Origin: Pseudomonadota bacterium
GTDB taxonomy: Bacteria; Pseudomonadota; Gammaproteobacteria; Pseudomonadales; Azotimanducaceae
Direction of reading: 5' to 3'
NCBI GenBank assembly: GCA_009936895.1
Contig: JAACDS010000300.1
Location: 1 to 14,404 of the forward strand
Length of the DNA stretch: 14,404 nucleotides
Shown: positions 1 through 7,182 of the stretch, in pieces
Numbering within the stretch: position 1 is the stretch's first letter
Layout of the letters: each line of letters begins with the position of its first letter
Made by a program: the position numbers and the translations under genes
The notes under the pieces: model-generated
What the model saw: the letters and a program-made list of their open reading frames with translations, nothing else
Databases searched by the model: none
What the model was told of the DNA's origin: nothing

Positions 1-1478
1 ACAATCAGATCGGCCACATGCAGCAGATTGCGCAGCTCGATTAGGTCATTGGTGACCCGGTAGGTGGCGTAGTAGTCCTGAATCTCTTGTTTCAATAATT
101 CGATACGCCGGTGGGCGCGCATGAGGCGTTTGTCTGTGCGCACAATGCCCACGTAGTCCCACATAAATCTTCTGAGTTCGTCCCAGTTGTGCGCAATGAT
201 GACGGACTCGTCGGAGTCTGTGACCTTGGATTCGTCCCACTTCGGGATGTAGGGGAAGCTCTGCGGCTTGTCCAGTGCTCTGATGATTTTTTCTGCGGCT
301 CGATGGCCGTAAACCAGGCACTCCAGCAGGGAGTTGCTGGCCAAACGGTTGGCTCCATGCAGGCCCGTACAACTGACCTCGCCGATGGCGTAGAGGTTGG
401 GCAAATCCGTACGGCCATGATCGTCGACCACCACGCCGCCACAGGTGTAGTGGGCAGCGGGCACCACGGGAATCGGATTCTTGGTGATATCGATGCCCAG
501 TTCGGCGCACTTTTGCGCAATGTTCGGAAAATGGCCCTGAATAAAGTCAGACGATAAGTGGCTGACGTCTAAGTACACACAATCCGAACCAATGCGCTTC
601 ATTTCATGGTCTATGGCCCGAGCCACAATGTCTCGAGGCGCAAGCTCGCGGCGTTCGTCGAAGCGCTGCATAAAGCGTTGGCCGTTGGGCAGGCGCAAAA
701 TACCACCTTCACCTCGGACCGCTTCGGAAATCAAAAAGGATCCCGCGTGGGCGTGATACAAGCAGGTGGGGTGGAATTGGTTGAACTCCATGTTCGCCAC
801 GCGACAGCCGGCACGCCATGCCATGGCGATACCGTCGCCAGTCGAGCTGTCGGGATTGCTGGTATACAGATAGACCTTACTGGCGCCGCCGGTGGCTAGA
901 ATCACGAAGCGCGATTGAAACACTTCGACACGCCCCGTGGTGCGGTTGAGCACATAGGCGCCAGCACATCGGCTGTGATGGCGGCCCAAGGTGGACAGGT
1001 TAATCAGATCAATGGCCACACGATCGTTAACCAGTTCAATGTTGCCGTTGTCCAGCACCTGATCGGTCAGAGTCTGGGTAATGGCCTTGCCGGTGGCGTC
1101 GGCCACATGAACCACGCGCCGGTAGGAATGACCGCCTTCACGGGTGAGGTGCAGGGCATTGCCCTCGGTATCAAAGTTCACCCCCCATTCGGCTAGCTGA
1201 GCGATGGCCGCCGGTGCCGCACTGACCGTGGCACGAACCACGTCGGGGTCACACAAGCCTGCACCGGCGTCCAAGGTGTCTTCAATATGCGATTCAAAGC
1301 TGTCTTCGGGGTCTGTGACCGCCGCCACACCGCCCTGAGCCCAGTGGGACGAACCGCTGGTGATATCGCCCTTACACAGCACGGTGACCCGCGCGTGTTT
1401 CGACAGCGTTAGCGCCGCCGTGAGGCCGGCGGCACCGCCGCCGATAATCAAAACGTCTGTGGTGAAGCGTTGGGACAT
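1..1478 (-). CDS. nadB: L-aspartate oxidase NadB (3' end cut by window edge)
   Basis: Flavoprotein that oxidises L-aspartate to iminoaspartate, the first step of de novo NAD synthesis; NadA then condenses the product with dihydroxyacetone phosphate. The reading frame starts at the ATG at 1478 and stays open for 492 codons to the window edge, so about 40-50 C-terminal residues are missing compared with a family length near 535. Visible features are the FAD-binding Rossmann motif GGGAAGL (residues 13-19), SSHWAQGG (43-50), MEFNQFHPT (230-238), APRDIVARAIDHEMKR (280-295), PAAHYTCGG (340-348) and GLHGANRLASNSLLECLVYG (372-391). His236, Arg282 and His343 match the catalytic His244, Arg290 and His351 of E. 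coli NadB. No strong Shine-Dalgarno is visible before the ATG. The gene is divergent from the rseC-like gene; in related genomes it is divergent from rpoE/algU instead. Confidence 0.97.
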   Translation of the reverse strand, partial: MSQRFTTDVLIIGGGAAGLTAALTLSKHARVTVLCKGDITSGSSHWAQGGVAAVTDPEDSFESHIEDTLDAGAGLCDPDVVRATVSAAPAAIAQLAEWGVNFDTEGNALHLTREGGHSYRRVVHVADATGKAITQTLTDQVLDNGNIELVNDRVAIDLINLSTLGRHHSRCAGAYVLNRTTGRVEVFQSRFVILATGGASKVYLYTSNPDSSTGDGIAMAWRAGCRVANMEFNQFHPTCLYHAHAGSFLISEAVRGEGGILRLPNGQRFMQRFDERRELAPRDIVARAIDHEMKRIGSDCVYLDVSHLSSDFIQGHFPNIAQKCAELGIDITKNPIPVVPAAHYTCGGVVVDDHGRTDLPNLYAIGEVSCTGLHGANRLASNSLLECLVYGHRAAEKIIRALDKPQSFPYIPKWDESKVTDSDESVIIAHNWDELRRFMWDYVGIVRTDKRLMRAHRRIELLKQEIQDYYATYRVTNDLIELRNLLHVADLI

Positions 1479-1508
1479 GTAAAACGTCAGTCGTGGGTTC
1501 AGGCGTCG

Positions 1509-1514
1509 AGTATA
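1509..1514 (-). promoter_or_regulatory. Possible -10 element for nadB
   Basis: Read on the minus strand this is TATACT, five of six matches to the sigma-70 -10 consensus, about 30 bases upstream of the nadB ATG. No good -35 hexamer lies 16-18 bases further upstream, so the call rests on the -10 match and its position in the divergent gap. Confidence 0.3.
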
Positions 1515-1548
1515 GCGCGTAATTGAGGGAAAGAAGGGCGAAGAACTG

Positions 1549-1716
1549 ATGCCGCTGCATAAGTTCCCCTTGCTGGAAAATTTGTTGGATATCGACGGTA
1601 GGTTGCCGACCGATGAGGGGTTAGATCACATTTCTTTCATGCTCGCTATCGGCATGTTCGCCCTCGTGTCCTATAGTAGAAGCCCCATCGTTACTCGCTT
1701 ATCGCCACATGCCTGA
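1549..1716 (+). CDS. Possible small membrane-associated protein, 55 aa, unrecognised
   Basis: An ATG-initiated frame of 55 codons lies in the gap between nadB and the rseC-like gene. A weak purine-rich GAAGG sits about ten bases before the ATG. The N-terminal half is mixed polar (residues 1-28) and is followed by a short hydrophobic stretch, ISFMLAIGMFALVSY (28-42), that could be one membrane segment. Its stop codon overlaps the ATG of the rseC-like gene by 8 bp, and that gene has no clear Shine-Dalgarno of its own, which would suit translational coupling. I do not recognise the family. The position is where rpoE-rseA-rseB normally lie, and the segment LLDIDGRLPTDEG faintly resembles the acidic N-terminus of RseA-type anti-sigma factors, but the likeness is too weak for a call. 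It may be a chance frame. Confidence 0.3.
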   Translation: MPLHKFPLLENLLDIDGRLPTDEGLDHISFMLAIGMFALVSYSRSPIVTRLSPHA

Positions 1717-2089
1717 GTTGATTCGCCCAGTGTTATTGGTTTCCCAAGGCCAGCCCCTTCAATTCTTTGCTGCTGATTCGGCCTGCTCTGGCTGCGCGAC
1801 GCCTTGCCGGTCAATGCCGCCCGCGCCGGCCAACGCGGTGTCTGGTGAACTGGTGCTGCCATCCAACGTGCTGAATCGATTGGCGTTGGCCTTCTTCGGT
1901 GTGCCGTTGGTTTTGCTGGGCGTGCTGATTTGGTCTCTTCAGGCTGTTGCCGATGACTTTGCTGCGCCGATGATATTGATTGCAGGCTTGATCGGGGCTT
2001 GTATGGTCGGCGGGTACATCGCGAAAAGAACCTTGCCAGAGGTTGATCGCGCCTTGAAAGCGTCCGGCGTCATACCCAGTATCGACTGA
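1709..2089 (+). CDS. RseC/MucC-like inner-membrane protein (SoxR-reducing system family)
   Basis: A 126-residue protein with an N-terminal cysteine cluster (Cys26, Cys29, Cys33; C-x2-C-x3-C) and two predicted membrane segments, about 57-79 and 85-105, followed by a short basic and polar tail. This architecture, and its place directly before mucD, match the RseC/MucC family. In E. coli, RseC belongs to the Rsx/Rse system that returns SoxR to the reduced state; in Pseudomonas, mucC lies in the algU operon. The protein is shorter than usual (about 150 residues): the soluble part between cysteines and first membrane helix is reduced, and the cysteines are more closely spaced. The ATG at 1709 is the only usable start, since an in-frame stop lies at 1622 and no ATG, GTG or TTG comes between. 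The stop overlaps a following ATG (TGATG at 2087-2091). The family call rests on architecture and context more than on sequence identity. Confidence 0.7.
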   Translation: MPELIRPVLLVSQGQPLQFFAADSACSGCATPCRSMPPAPANAVSGELVLPSNVLNRLALAFFGVPLVLLGVLIWSLQAVADDFAAPMILIAGLIGACMVGGYIAKRTLPEVDRALKASGVIPSID

Positions 2090-2173
2090 TGGAAGGTTGC
2101 AGCAACGAAACCGTTGTGTGCACAGAACGTGAGAATGCCCTTAGCGTGGCATGCCTCATTAAACGAATCGAAG

Positions 2174-2179
2174 AAGGAG
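2174..2179 (+). promoter_or_regulatory. Shine-Dalgarno that fixes the mucD start
   Basis: AAGGAG lies 8 bases before the ATG at 2188. It favours that ATG over the in-frame ATG at 2089, which would add 33 residues ahead of the signal peptide. Confidence 0.8.
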
Positions 2180-2187
2180 TGCGCCCC

Positions 2188-3666
2188 ATGGGTTCAGCCA
2201 GTCTTACCGTCTTATTCAATGGCGTCCAAAACGTGCTTCGGAAACCCTTGCTGGGTCTGTCAGTAGCGGCCCTGTTGAGCCTCGGCTTGAGCACATCGGT
2301 TCATGCTGATTTGCCGGACTTCACCGAGCTAGTAAAGAAAAATGAAGCTGCGGTGGTGAACATCAGCACCGTGGGTGAACAGCCAGATCGTCGCAGCACT
2401 GGGGCCCCAACCGACCCGCGGCTTGAAGAGTTTTATCGCTTTTTCGGTCCGCCCAATGGCCGCGGTGCTCCGGGCAACGGTCGGCCTGCCAATCCTCGCC
2501 GTTCTCTCGGCAGCGGATTCATTATCGAAGAAGACGGTTATATTTTGACCACCCATCATGTGGTGGACGGTGCGGCGGAAATCATCGTGCGCATGAGTGA
2601 CCGCACGGAGTACGAAGCGGAATTGATTGGCAGCGATCAGCGCTCAGATTTGGCGCTGCTCAAAATCGAGGCGGACAAAGATCTGCCCGTGCTGAAGATG
2701 GGCAACTACGACGATGTCGAGGTCGGTCAATGGGTGTTGGCCATTGGCTCGCCCTTCGGGTTCGACTACTCGGTGACCGCTGGCATCGTCAGTGCCAAGG
2801 GCCGGAGTTTGACGTCACGCCAAACCGGCGACTACGTACCCTTTATTCAAACCGACGTGGCGATCAATCCGGGCAACTCCGGTGGCCCTTTGTTCAGTCT
2901 TGATGGTGAGGTGATCGGCATTAACGCTCAGATTTATTCCAACTCCGGTGGCTTTATGGGTGTGAGCTTCGCCATTCCCATCGACATCGCCATGGACGTT
3001 GTCGACCAGCTCAAGGAAAACGGGCGTGTCGCCAGAGGTTGGCTAGGCGTCGAAATCATGGAGTTGACCAAGGATCTGGCCGAAGGCTTCGGTCTGGACC
3101 GGCCTCGCGGAGCGTTGATCGCTCGTGTGATGGCAGACAGCCCGGCAGAAGCGGGGGGTATTGAAGACGAAGACATCATCATTCGTTTTAACGGCGAAGA
3201 GATTTCCCGGGCTGGCGAACTGCCGCATTGGGTGGGCCGTACGCCTGTGGGTGAAGCGTCTGAGGTCGTCGTATTCCGTGGCGGCAAAGAGGTAACGCTG
3301 AGCGTGGTGTTGGGCGAGCTACCGGAAAACCCCCAAACTGCGTCCAGCGGACGGTCGGGTGGTGCGGGTCAGCAATCTGCTTTGGGCGTTACCGTTCGCG
3401 ATCTGGCCTCGAATCGTCGCAATGAGCTTGATGTGGATGGTGGCGCCGAAGTGGTCGCCGTCGAGGGTATTGCGGAGGAAGCGGGTATGCGGGTCGGTGA
3501 CGTGGTGCTGCGTATGAAGGGCCGTGTTATCGACGATGCAGATACTCTGCGCGAGGTTACTGAGGCTGCTGAGCCCGGTGATGTGATTCCTGTACTGGTT
3601 CTGCGTCAACAGGGCAATGCCGCGAGACGCAGTTACATCACGCTACGGGTGCCCGAAGAGGAGTAG
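2188..3666 (+). CDS. mucD: Periplasmic serine endoprotease MucD (DegP/HtrA family)
   Basis: A 492-residue HtrA-type protease that degrades misfolded envelope proteins; in Pseudomonas, MucD restrains alginate and envelope-stress signalling. The ATG at 2188 is chosen for its Shine-Dalgarno and because it gives a normal signal peptide: a basic n-region (Arg18, Lys19), a hydrophobic core (21-35) and a likely cleavage after SVHA (37-40). The chymotrypsin-like domain spans about 42-280, with catalytic His124 (in TTHHVVDG), Asp154 (in RSDLALLKI) and Ser231 (in NPGNSGGPL). Two PDZ domains follow, about 284-375 and 396-489, separated by a Ser/Gly/Gln-rich linker. The frame is also open from an ATG at 2089 overlapping the rseC-like stop; that 99-base leader contains a small hairpin (CAACG/CGTTG around 2103-2116) and is more likely untranslated or a leader. 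The usual TNNHVV around the histidine is TTHHVV here, with the catalytic residue kept. Confidence 0.95.
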   Translation: MGSASLTVLFNGVQNVLRKPLLGLSVAALLSLGLSTSVHADLPDFTELVKKNEAAVVNISTVGEQPDRRSTGAPTDPRLEEFYRFFGPPNGRGAPGNGRPANPRRSLGSGFIIEEDGYILTTHHVVDGAAEIIVRMSDRTEYEAELIGSDQRSDLALLKIEADKDLPVLKMGNYDDVEVGQWVLAIGSPFGFDYSVTAGIVSAKGRSLTSRQTGDYVPFIQTDVAINPGNSGGPLFSLDGEVIGINAQIYSNSGGFMGVSFAIPIDIAMDVVDQLKENGRVARGWLGVEIMELTKDLAEGFGLDRPRGALIARVMADSPAEAGGIEDEDIIIRFNGEEISRAGELPHWVGRTPVGEASEVVVFRGGKEVTLSVVLGELPENPQTASSGRSGGAGQQSALGVTVRDLASNRRNELDVDGGAEVVAVEGIAEEAGMRVGDVVLRMKGRVIDDADTLREVTEAAEPGDVIPVLVLRQQGNAARRSYITLRVPEEE

Positions 3667-3682
3667 CTTCTTCACCAAAACG

Positions 3683-3716
3683 TTGCCCGAGTCGGTTCTG
3701 CGGCTGACTAGGGCAA
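3683..3716 (+). terminator. Hairpin after mucD, weak terminator candidate
   Basis: TTGCCC (3683-3688) pairs with GGGCAA (3711-3716). After a one-base mismatch on each side, AGTC (3690-3693) pairs with GACT (3706-3709), leaving a 12-base loop. It starts 17 bases after the mucD stop. No U-rich run follows, so it is not a standard intrinsic terminator; it could attenuate read-through or protect the 3' end of the mucD mRNA. Confidence 0.3.
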
Positions 3717-3778
3717 AACCCGCGCTTTGTTTGCTATATCGGTGCCCCCGTATGGGCTAAACTGCGGCCCCTTCGATC

Positions 3779-3783
3779 AGGAG
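3779..3783 (+). promoter_or_regulatory. Shine-Dalgarno for the GTG start of lepA
   Basis: AGGAG lies ten bases before the GTG at 3794 and supports that non-ATG start, which also gives the family's usual N-terminus. Confidence 0.65.
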
Positions 3784-3793
3784 CACCTGCCGC

Positions 3794-5587
3794 GTGGCAA
3801 ATAACCAGCACATCCGAAATTTTTCGATTATCGCCCACATCGACCATGGCAAGTCTACCTTGGCCGATCGCTTTATACAGCGTTGTGGCGGGCTCTCCGA
3901 TCGAGAAATGGAGGCTCAGGTGTTGGACTCCATGGATTTGGAGCGAGAGCGTGGCATCACGATCAAGGCGCAGTGCGTTACATTGCATTACACGCACTCA
4001 GACGGCGAAAGCTACCAATTGAATTTTATCGATACCCCGGGACACGTGGATTTCAGCTACGAAGTCTCTCGGTCTCTGGCAGCCTGCGAAGGGGCGCTGC
4101 TGGTGGTAGACGCGGATCAAGGCGTCGAGGCGCAAAGCGTGGCGAATTGCTACACCGCCATCGAGCAGGGTTTGGAAGTTCTTCCCGTTCTCAACAAAAT
4201 TGATTTGCCCCAAGCCGAGCCTGAACGTGTGGCCGGGGAAATCGAAGACATCATCGGGCTGGATGTGACGGACATAATCTCCTGTAGCGCCAAGACCGGG
4301 GTAGGCGTTGATGAGCTGTTGGGTCACTTGGTGGAAACCATCCCGCCGCCGGAAGGATCCGACGATGAACCCCTGCAGGCGCTGATCATCGATTCTTGGT
4401 TCGACAATTATCTGGGTATCGTCTCCCTCGTGCGTGTGATGCAGGGGCGTTTGAACAAAGGCGATAAGATATTCGTCAAATCGACGAAGAAGGTACACAC
4501 CATCGACCAGTTGGGTCGCTTCACACCCAAGCGTGAACCAGACAAAAGCCTAGGTGCGGGGGAAGTGGGGTATTTGGTGGCCGGCATCAAGGAGATCACC
4601 GGGGCACCGGTGGGCGATACCTTGGTCAGTGCCAAGACGCCTGACGTGGAGCAATTGCCCGGTTTTACGCGGGTTAAGCCACAGGTGTACGCGGGCTTGT
4701 TTCCGGTGCATTCCGAAGACTTCGAAACATTTCGAGAGGCGCTGGAAAAACTCGTGCTCAACGACGCGTCACTGTTTTACGAACCGGAGTCCTCCGATGC
4801 CCTGGGCTTCGGCTTTCGCTGTGGTTTCCTTGGCATGCTGCACATGGAGATCGTGCAGGAGCGGTTGGAGCGCGAGTACAATTTAGACCTGATTACCTCA
4901 GCTCCCACGGTCGTCTACGAAGTGGTTCAAATTGACGGATCGGTCAAGCAGGTGGATAACCCGTCGCGCTTGCCGAATAATTTCAAAGAGATGCGTGAAC
5001 CCATTGCGGAAGTGAATATTTTGGTGCCCCAAGACTACGTGGGTAATGTCATGTCGCTTTGCGTGGAGCGCCGGGGTGTACAGAAGAACATGCATTTCTC
5101 TCAAGGTCAGGTGTCGATGCACTGGGAAATGCCCATGAACGAAGTGGTTATGGACTTCTTCGACCGGCTGAAATCCGTCAGCCGAGGGTTCGCTTCCTTA
5201 GATTACGGGTTTGTGCGCTTTGAAAGTGCCAAGCTTGTGAAGCTCGACATGCTGATTAATGGCGATAAAGTCGATGCGTTGGCCAGTATTGTGCATCGTG
5301 ATCAAGCTCAAAGCCGGGGTCGGGCGCTGGCAGAAAAAATGAAAGAACTGATTCCTCGTCAGATGTTTGATGTCGCCTTGCAGGCAGCCATCGGCGGTCA
5401 AATTGTGGCGCGTCAGACGGTGAAAGCCTTGCGGAAGAACGTAACCGCCAAGTGCTATGGCGGGGACATCACGCGAAAGAAAAAATTGCTGGAAAAGCAA
5501 AAAGAAGGCAAGAAACGCATGAAGCAAGTGGGTCAAGTCGAAATTCCGCAGGAAGCGTTTTTGGCCGCGCTCAAGATCGAGCGGTAG
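3794..5587 (+). CDS. lepA: Elongation factor 4 (LepA), ribosome GTPase
   Basis: A 597-residue translational GTPase, close to the 599 of E. coli LepA. It binds the 70S ribosome, has been proposed to back-translocate tRNAs, and contributes to 30S assembly and to growth under ionic stress. The G domain has all its motifs: G1 AHIDHGKST (14-22), G2 RERGITIK (51-58), G3 DTPGH (80-84), G4 NKID (134-137) and G5 SAK (165-167). Beta-barrel domain II and the EF-G-like domains follow, then the LepA-specific C-terminal domain with its basic segment GGDITRKKKLLEKQKEGKKR. Translation starts at GTG with a Shine-Dalgarno at 3779-3783. The gene leads the lepA-lepB-rnc-era-recO cluster, with lepB 13 bp downstream. 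The 127-bp gap before it could hold a promoter (a TAAACT hexamer at 3759-3764), but no -35 is convincing. Confidence 0.98.
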   Translation: MANNQHIRNFSIIAHIDHGKSTLADRFIQRCGGLSDREMEAQVLDSMDLERERGITIKAQCVTLHYTHSDGESYQLNFIDTPGHVDFSYEVSRSLAACEGALLVVDADQGVEAQSVANCYTAIEQGLEVLPVLNKIDLPQAEPERVAGEIEDIIGLDVTDIISCSAKTGVGVDELLGHLVETIPPPEGSDDEPLQALIIDSWFDNYLGIVSLVRVMQGRLNKGDKIFVKSTKKVHTIDQLGRFTPKREPDKSLGAGEVGYLVAGIKEITGAPVGDTLVSAKTPDVEQLPGFTRVKPQVYAGLFPVHSEDFETFREALEKLVLNDASLFYEPESSDALGFGFRCGFLGMLHMEIVQERLEREYNLDLITSAPTVVYEVVQIDGSVKQVDNPSRLPNNFKEMREPIAEVNILVPQDYVGNVMSLCVERRGVQKNMHFSQGQVSMHWEMPMNEVVMDFFDRLKSVSRGFASLDYGFVRFESAKLVKLDMLINGDKVDALASIVHRDQAQSRGRALAEKMKELIPRQMFDVALQAAIGGQIVARQTVKALRKNVTAKCYGGDITRKKKLLEKQKEGKKRMKQVGQVEIPQEAFLAALKIER

Positions 5588-5600
5588 GGTAGTCGCTAGT

Positions 5601-6386
5601 ATGGATATCGATTTACCCTACTATTTGTTCTGGGCTTCCGTGGTCTCTGGTGGCATCTGGGCCGCAGATACTTGGTTTTTCAAGTCGCGTCGCGTGGCGA
5701 AGGCAGCCGATAGCCACGCGGTTGAGGACCCGATGCTGGTGGAATACGCCCGATCGTTTTTTCCGATTTTCGTGGTGGTATTCCTGCTACGCAGCTTTTT
5801 GGCGGAGCCTTATCAAATCCCCTCGGAATCCATGGTGCCGACGCTGGAAGTTGGGGATTTTATCCTTGTCGACAAGATGGCCTATGGTATGAAAATGCCC
5901 GTATTGGATTTGAAGCTGACGGAAGGTGACAAGCCAGCCCGAGGCGATGTCATGGTGTTTATACCGCCCCACGATCCGCGTTATTTTATTAAGCGTGTCA
6001 TCGGCATTCCTGGGGACTCCGTCCGATATGAGAATAAAACCCTCACCATCAACGGCGAGCGACTGAAATACAACTTGGTGCGCGACTTCACCGACTACCG
6101 TTATGGCATTCCCGCCCGGGAATACATCGAAGAGATTTCCGGCGTCGAACATCGAATCCATCGAACGCGGCGTCCCGAGCCTAGCCAGAGTTGGGTTGTG
6201 GGGCCTGGTGAATATCTTGTGCTGGGCGATAATCGTGATCATTCGGCGGATTCCCGTAGCTGGGGCCTGGCATCCCACGACAATGTGGTGGGTAAGGCCG
6301 TCGCCATTTGGGCCAACAAGAAGCCCGGCTGGCATCTGCCGACCTTTGATCGCAATGGCTGGCTAGAGCAAGGCTCACACGAGTAG
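5601..6386 (+). CDS. lepB: Signal peptidase I (LepB)
   Basis: Inner-membrane leader peptidase that removes signal peptides from exported proteins at the periplasmic face. It has 261 residues, shorter than E. coli LepB (324) and nearer to other gammaproteobacterial forms. Two N-terminal membrane segments (about 5-26 and 53-67) are joined by a short cytoplasmic loop. The catalytic Ser77 lies in IPSESMVPTL (box B) and the general base Lys131 in FIKRVIGIPGD (box D). RGDVMVF (114-120) and the box E motif GDNRDHSADSRSWG (209-222) are also present, so the Ser-Lys dyad is intact. It sits between lepA and rnc with gaps of 13 and 4 bp. The ribosome binding site is weak, which suits translation coupled to lepA. 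Confidence 0.97.
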   Translation: MDIDLPYYLFWASVVSGGIWAADTWFFKSRRVAKAADSHAVEDPMLVEYARSFFPIFVVVFLLRSFLAEPYQIPSESMVPTLEVGDFILVDKMAYGMKMPVLDLKLTEGDKPARGDVMVFIPPHDPRYFIKRVIGIPGDSVRYENKTLTINGERLKYNLVRDFTDYRYGIPAREYIEEISGVEHRIHRTRRPEPSQSWVVGPGEYLVLGDNRDHSADSRSWGLASHDNVVGKAVAIWANKKPGWHLPTFDRNGWLEQGSHE

Positions 6387-6390
6387 CACC

Positions 6391-7182
6391 ATGGCCCAGT
6401 CCACTGCCAGCAGTACCGATTTGGATAGACTCCAACGCAAAATCGGCTATCGATTTGAACAATTGGCCTTGCTCAAGCAGGCTCTTACGCACAAAAGCTA
6501 TTCGAAAACCAATAACGAACGCTTGGAATTTATGGGCGATGCGGTGTTGGGTTACTTGGTCGGCAACATGCTCTATCAGCGCTACCCCGATGTACAAGAA
6601 GACGCGCTGTCATTGATGCGTGCCCAACTCGTGCGAGGAAAAACGCTAGCCCAGGTGGCGTCCCGGATTGATCTGTCGGAGCACCTGCTGTTGGGCGTCG
6701 GCGAGTTGCGCTCAGGTGGCCGCCAGCGAGCGTCGATTTTAGCCGATGCATTAGAGGCCGTGATTGGCGCCGTGCATGAAGACGGCGGTATCGAACAAGC
6801 CCAGCAGCTGGTGCATCAGCTGTTCTCTGACCTCACGCATGATCTGGACGCTGAGAGTCTCAAAGATGCGAAGACCCGTTTGCAGGAGCTGCTGCAAGGA
6901 AACGGTTTGGATCTGCCTGTGTATTCGGTGGAAGAGGTGAGTGGCGCGGATCATCAGCGCCAGTACACTGTGAAATGCGAAGCCGTGAGCTTGGGCTTGG
7001 TGGCCGTCGCTAATGGCTCCTCCCGGCGGGCGGCAGAGAAAGCGTCAGCCCACGAAGTGTTGATTCTGGCCCTAGCTCAGAAACAGGCCCAGCAGCAGGC
7101 CAGTGAGGCACCCAAGAACAAAAAACATGTCCGCAGCGAACACCCAGTGCAAACCAACGAGGCCGGCGAAAACGATGTCTGA
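6391..7182 (+). CDS. rnc: Ribonuclease III
   Basis: Double-strand-specific endoribonuclease that processes the 30S rRNA precursor and structured mRNAs. It has 263 residues against 226 in E. coli, the excess being mostly a Gln/Lys/Glu-rich tail after residue 230. The catalytic domain (about 11-150) carries the signature NERLEFMGDAVL (42-53). Glu43, Glu46, Asp50, Asp119 and Glu122 correspond to E. coli Glu38, Glu41, Asp45, Asp114 and Glu117, so the metal site is complete. A double-stranded RNA-binding domain follows (about 157-228), ending in the typical SSRRAAEKASAHEVL. The gene starts 4 bp after lepB and overlaps era by 8 bp. RNase III often autoregulates its operon by cutting the leader, but I saw no clear long stem nearby. 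Confidence 0.97.
   Translation: MAQSTASSTDLDRLQRKIGYRFEQLALLKQALTHKSYSKTNNERLEFMGDAVLGYLVGNMLYQRYPDVQEDALSLMRAQLVRGKTLAQVASRIDLSEHLLLGVGELRSGGRQRASILADALEAVIGAVHEDGGIEQAQQLVHQLFSDLTHDLDAESLKDAKTRLQELLQGNGLDLPVYSVEEVSGADHQRQYTVKCEAVSLGLVAVANGSSRRAAEKASAHEVLILALAQKQAQQQASEAPKNKKHVRSEHPVQTNEAGENDV

Noticed and set aside
92..1196. Several long open frames inside nadB on both strands
   Set aside because: They are shadows of the nadB coding frame, which shows continuous homology to aspartate oxidase through the whole interval.
1540..1567. GGAACTT on the minus strand (1567-1561) with TCTTC sixteen bases further on, resembling a sigma-E promoter facing nadB
   Set aside because: The -35 match is good but TCTTC is a poor fit to the TCTGA/TCTAA -10 element, and sigma-E control of nadB is not expected. 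Likely chance.
2089..2187. In-frame extension of MucD from the ATG overlapping the rseC-like stop
   Set aside because: It would place 33 mostly polar residues before a complete signal peptide, and the ATG at 2188 has a strong, well-spaced Shine-Dalgarno.
3998..4498. A 166-codon open frame antisense to lepA
   Set aside because: No recognisable motifs, no ribosome binding site seen, and the opposite strand encodes the conserved LepA G domain; high-GC codon bias commonly leaves such frames open.
5787..6335. A 182-codon open frame antisense to lepB
   Set aside because: Same reasoning: the sense strand carries intact signal peptidase motifs and the antisense product has no recognisable features.
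7103..7174. In-frame extension of Era by 24 residues into rnc
   Set aside because: The added residues have no counterpart in the Era family, and the ATG at 7175 gives the expected 300-residue protein.
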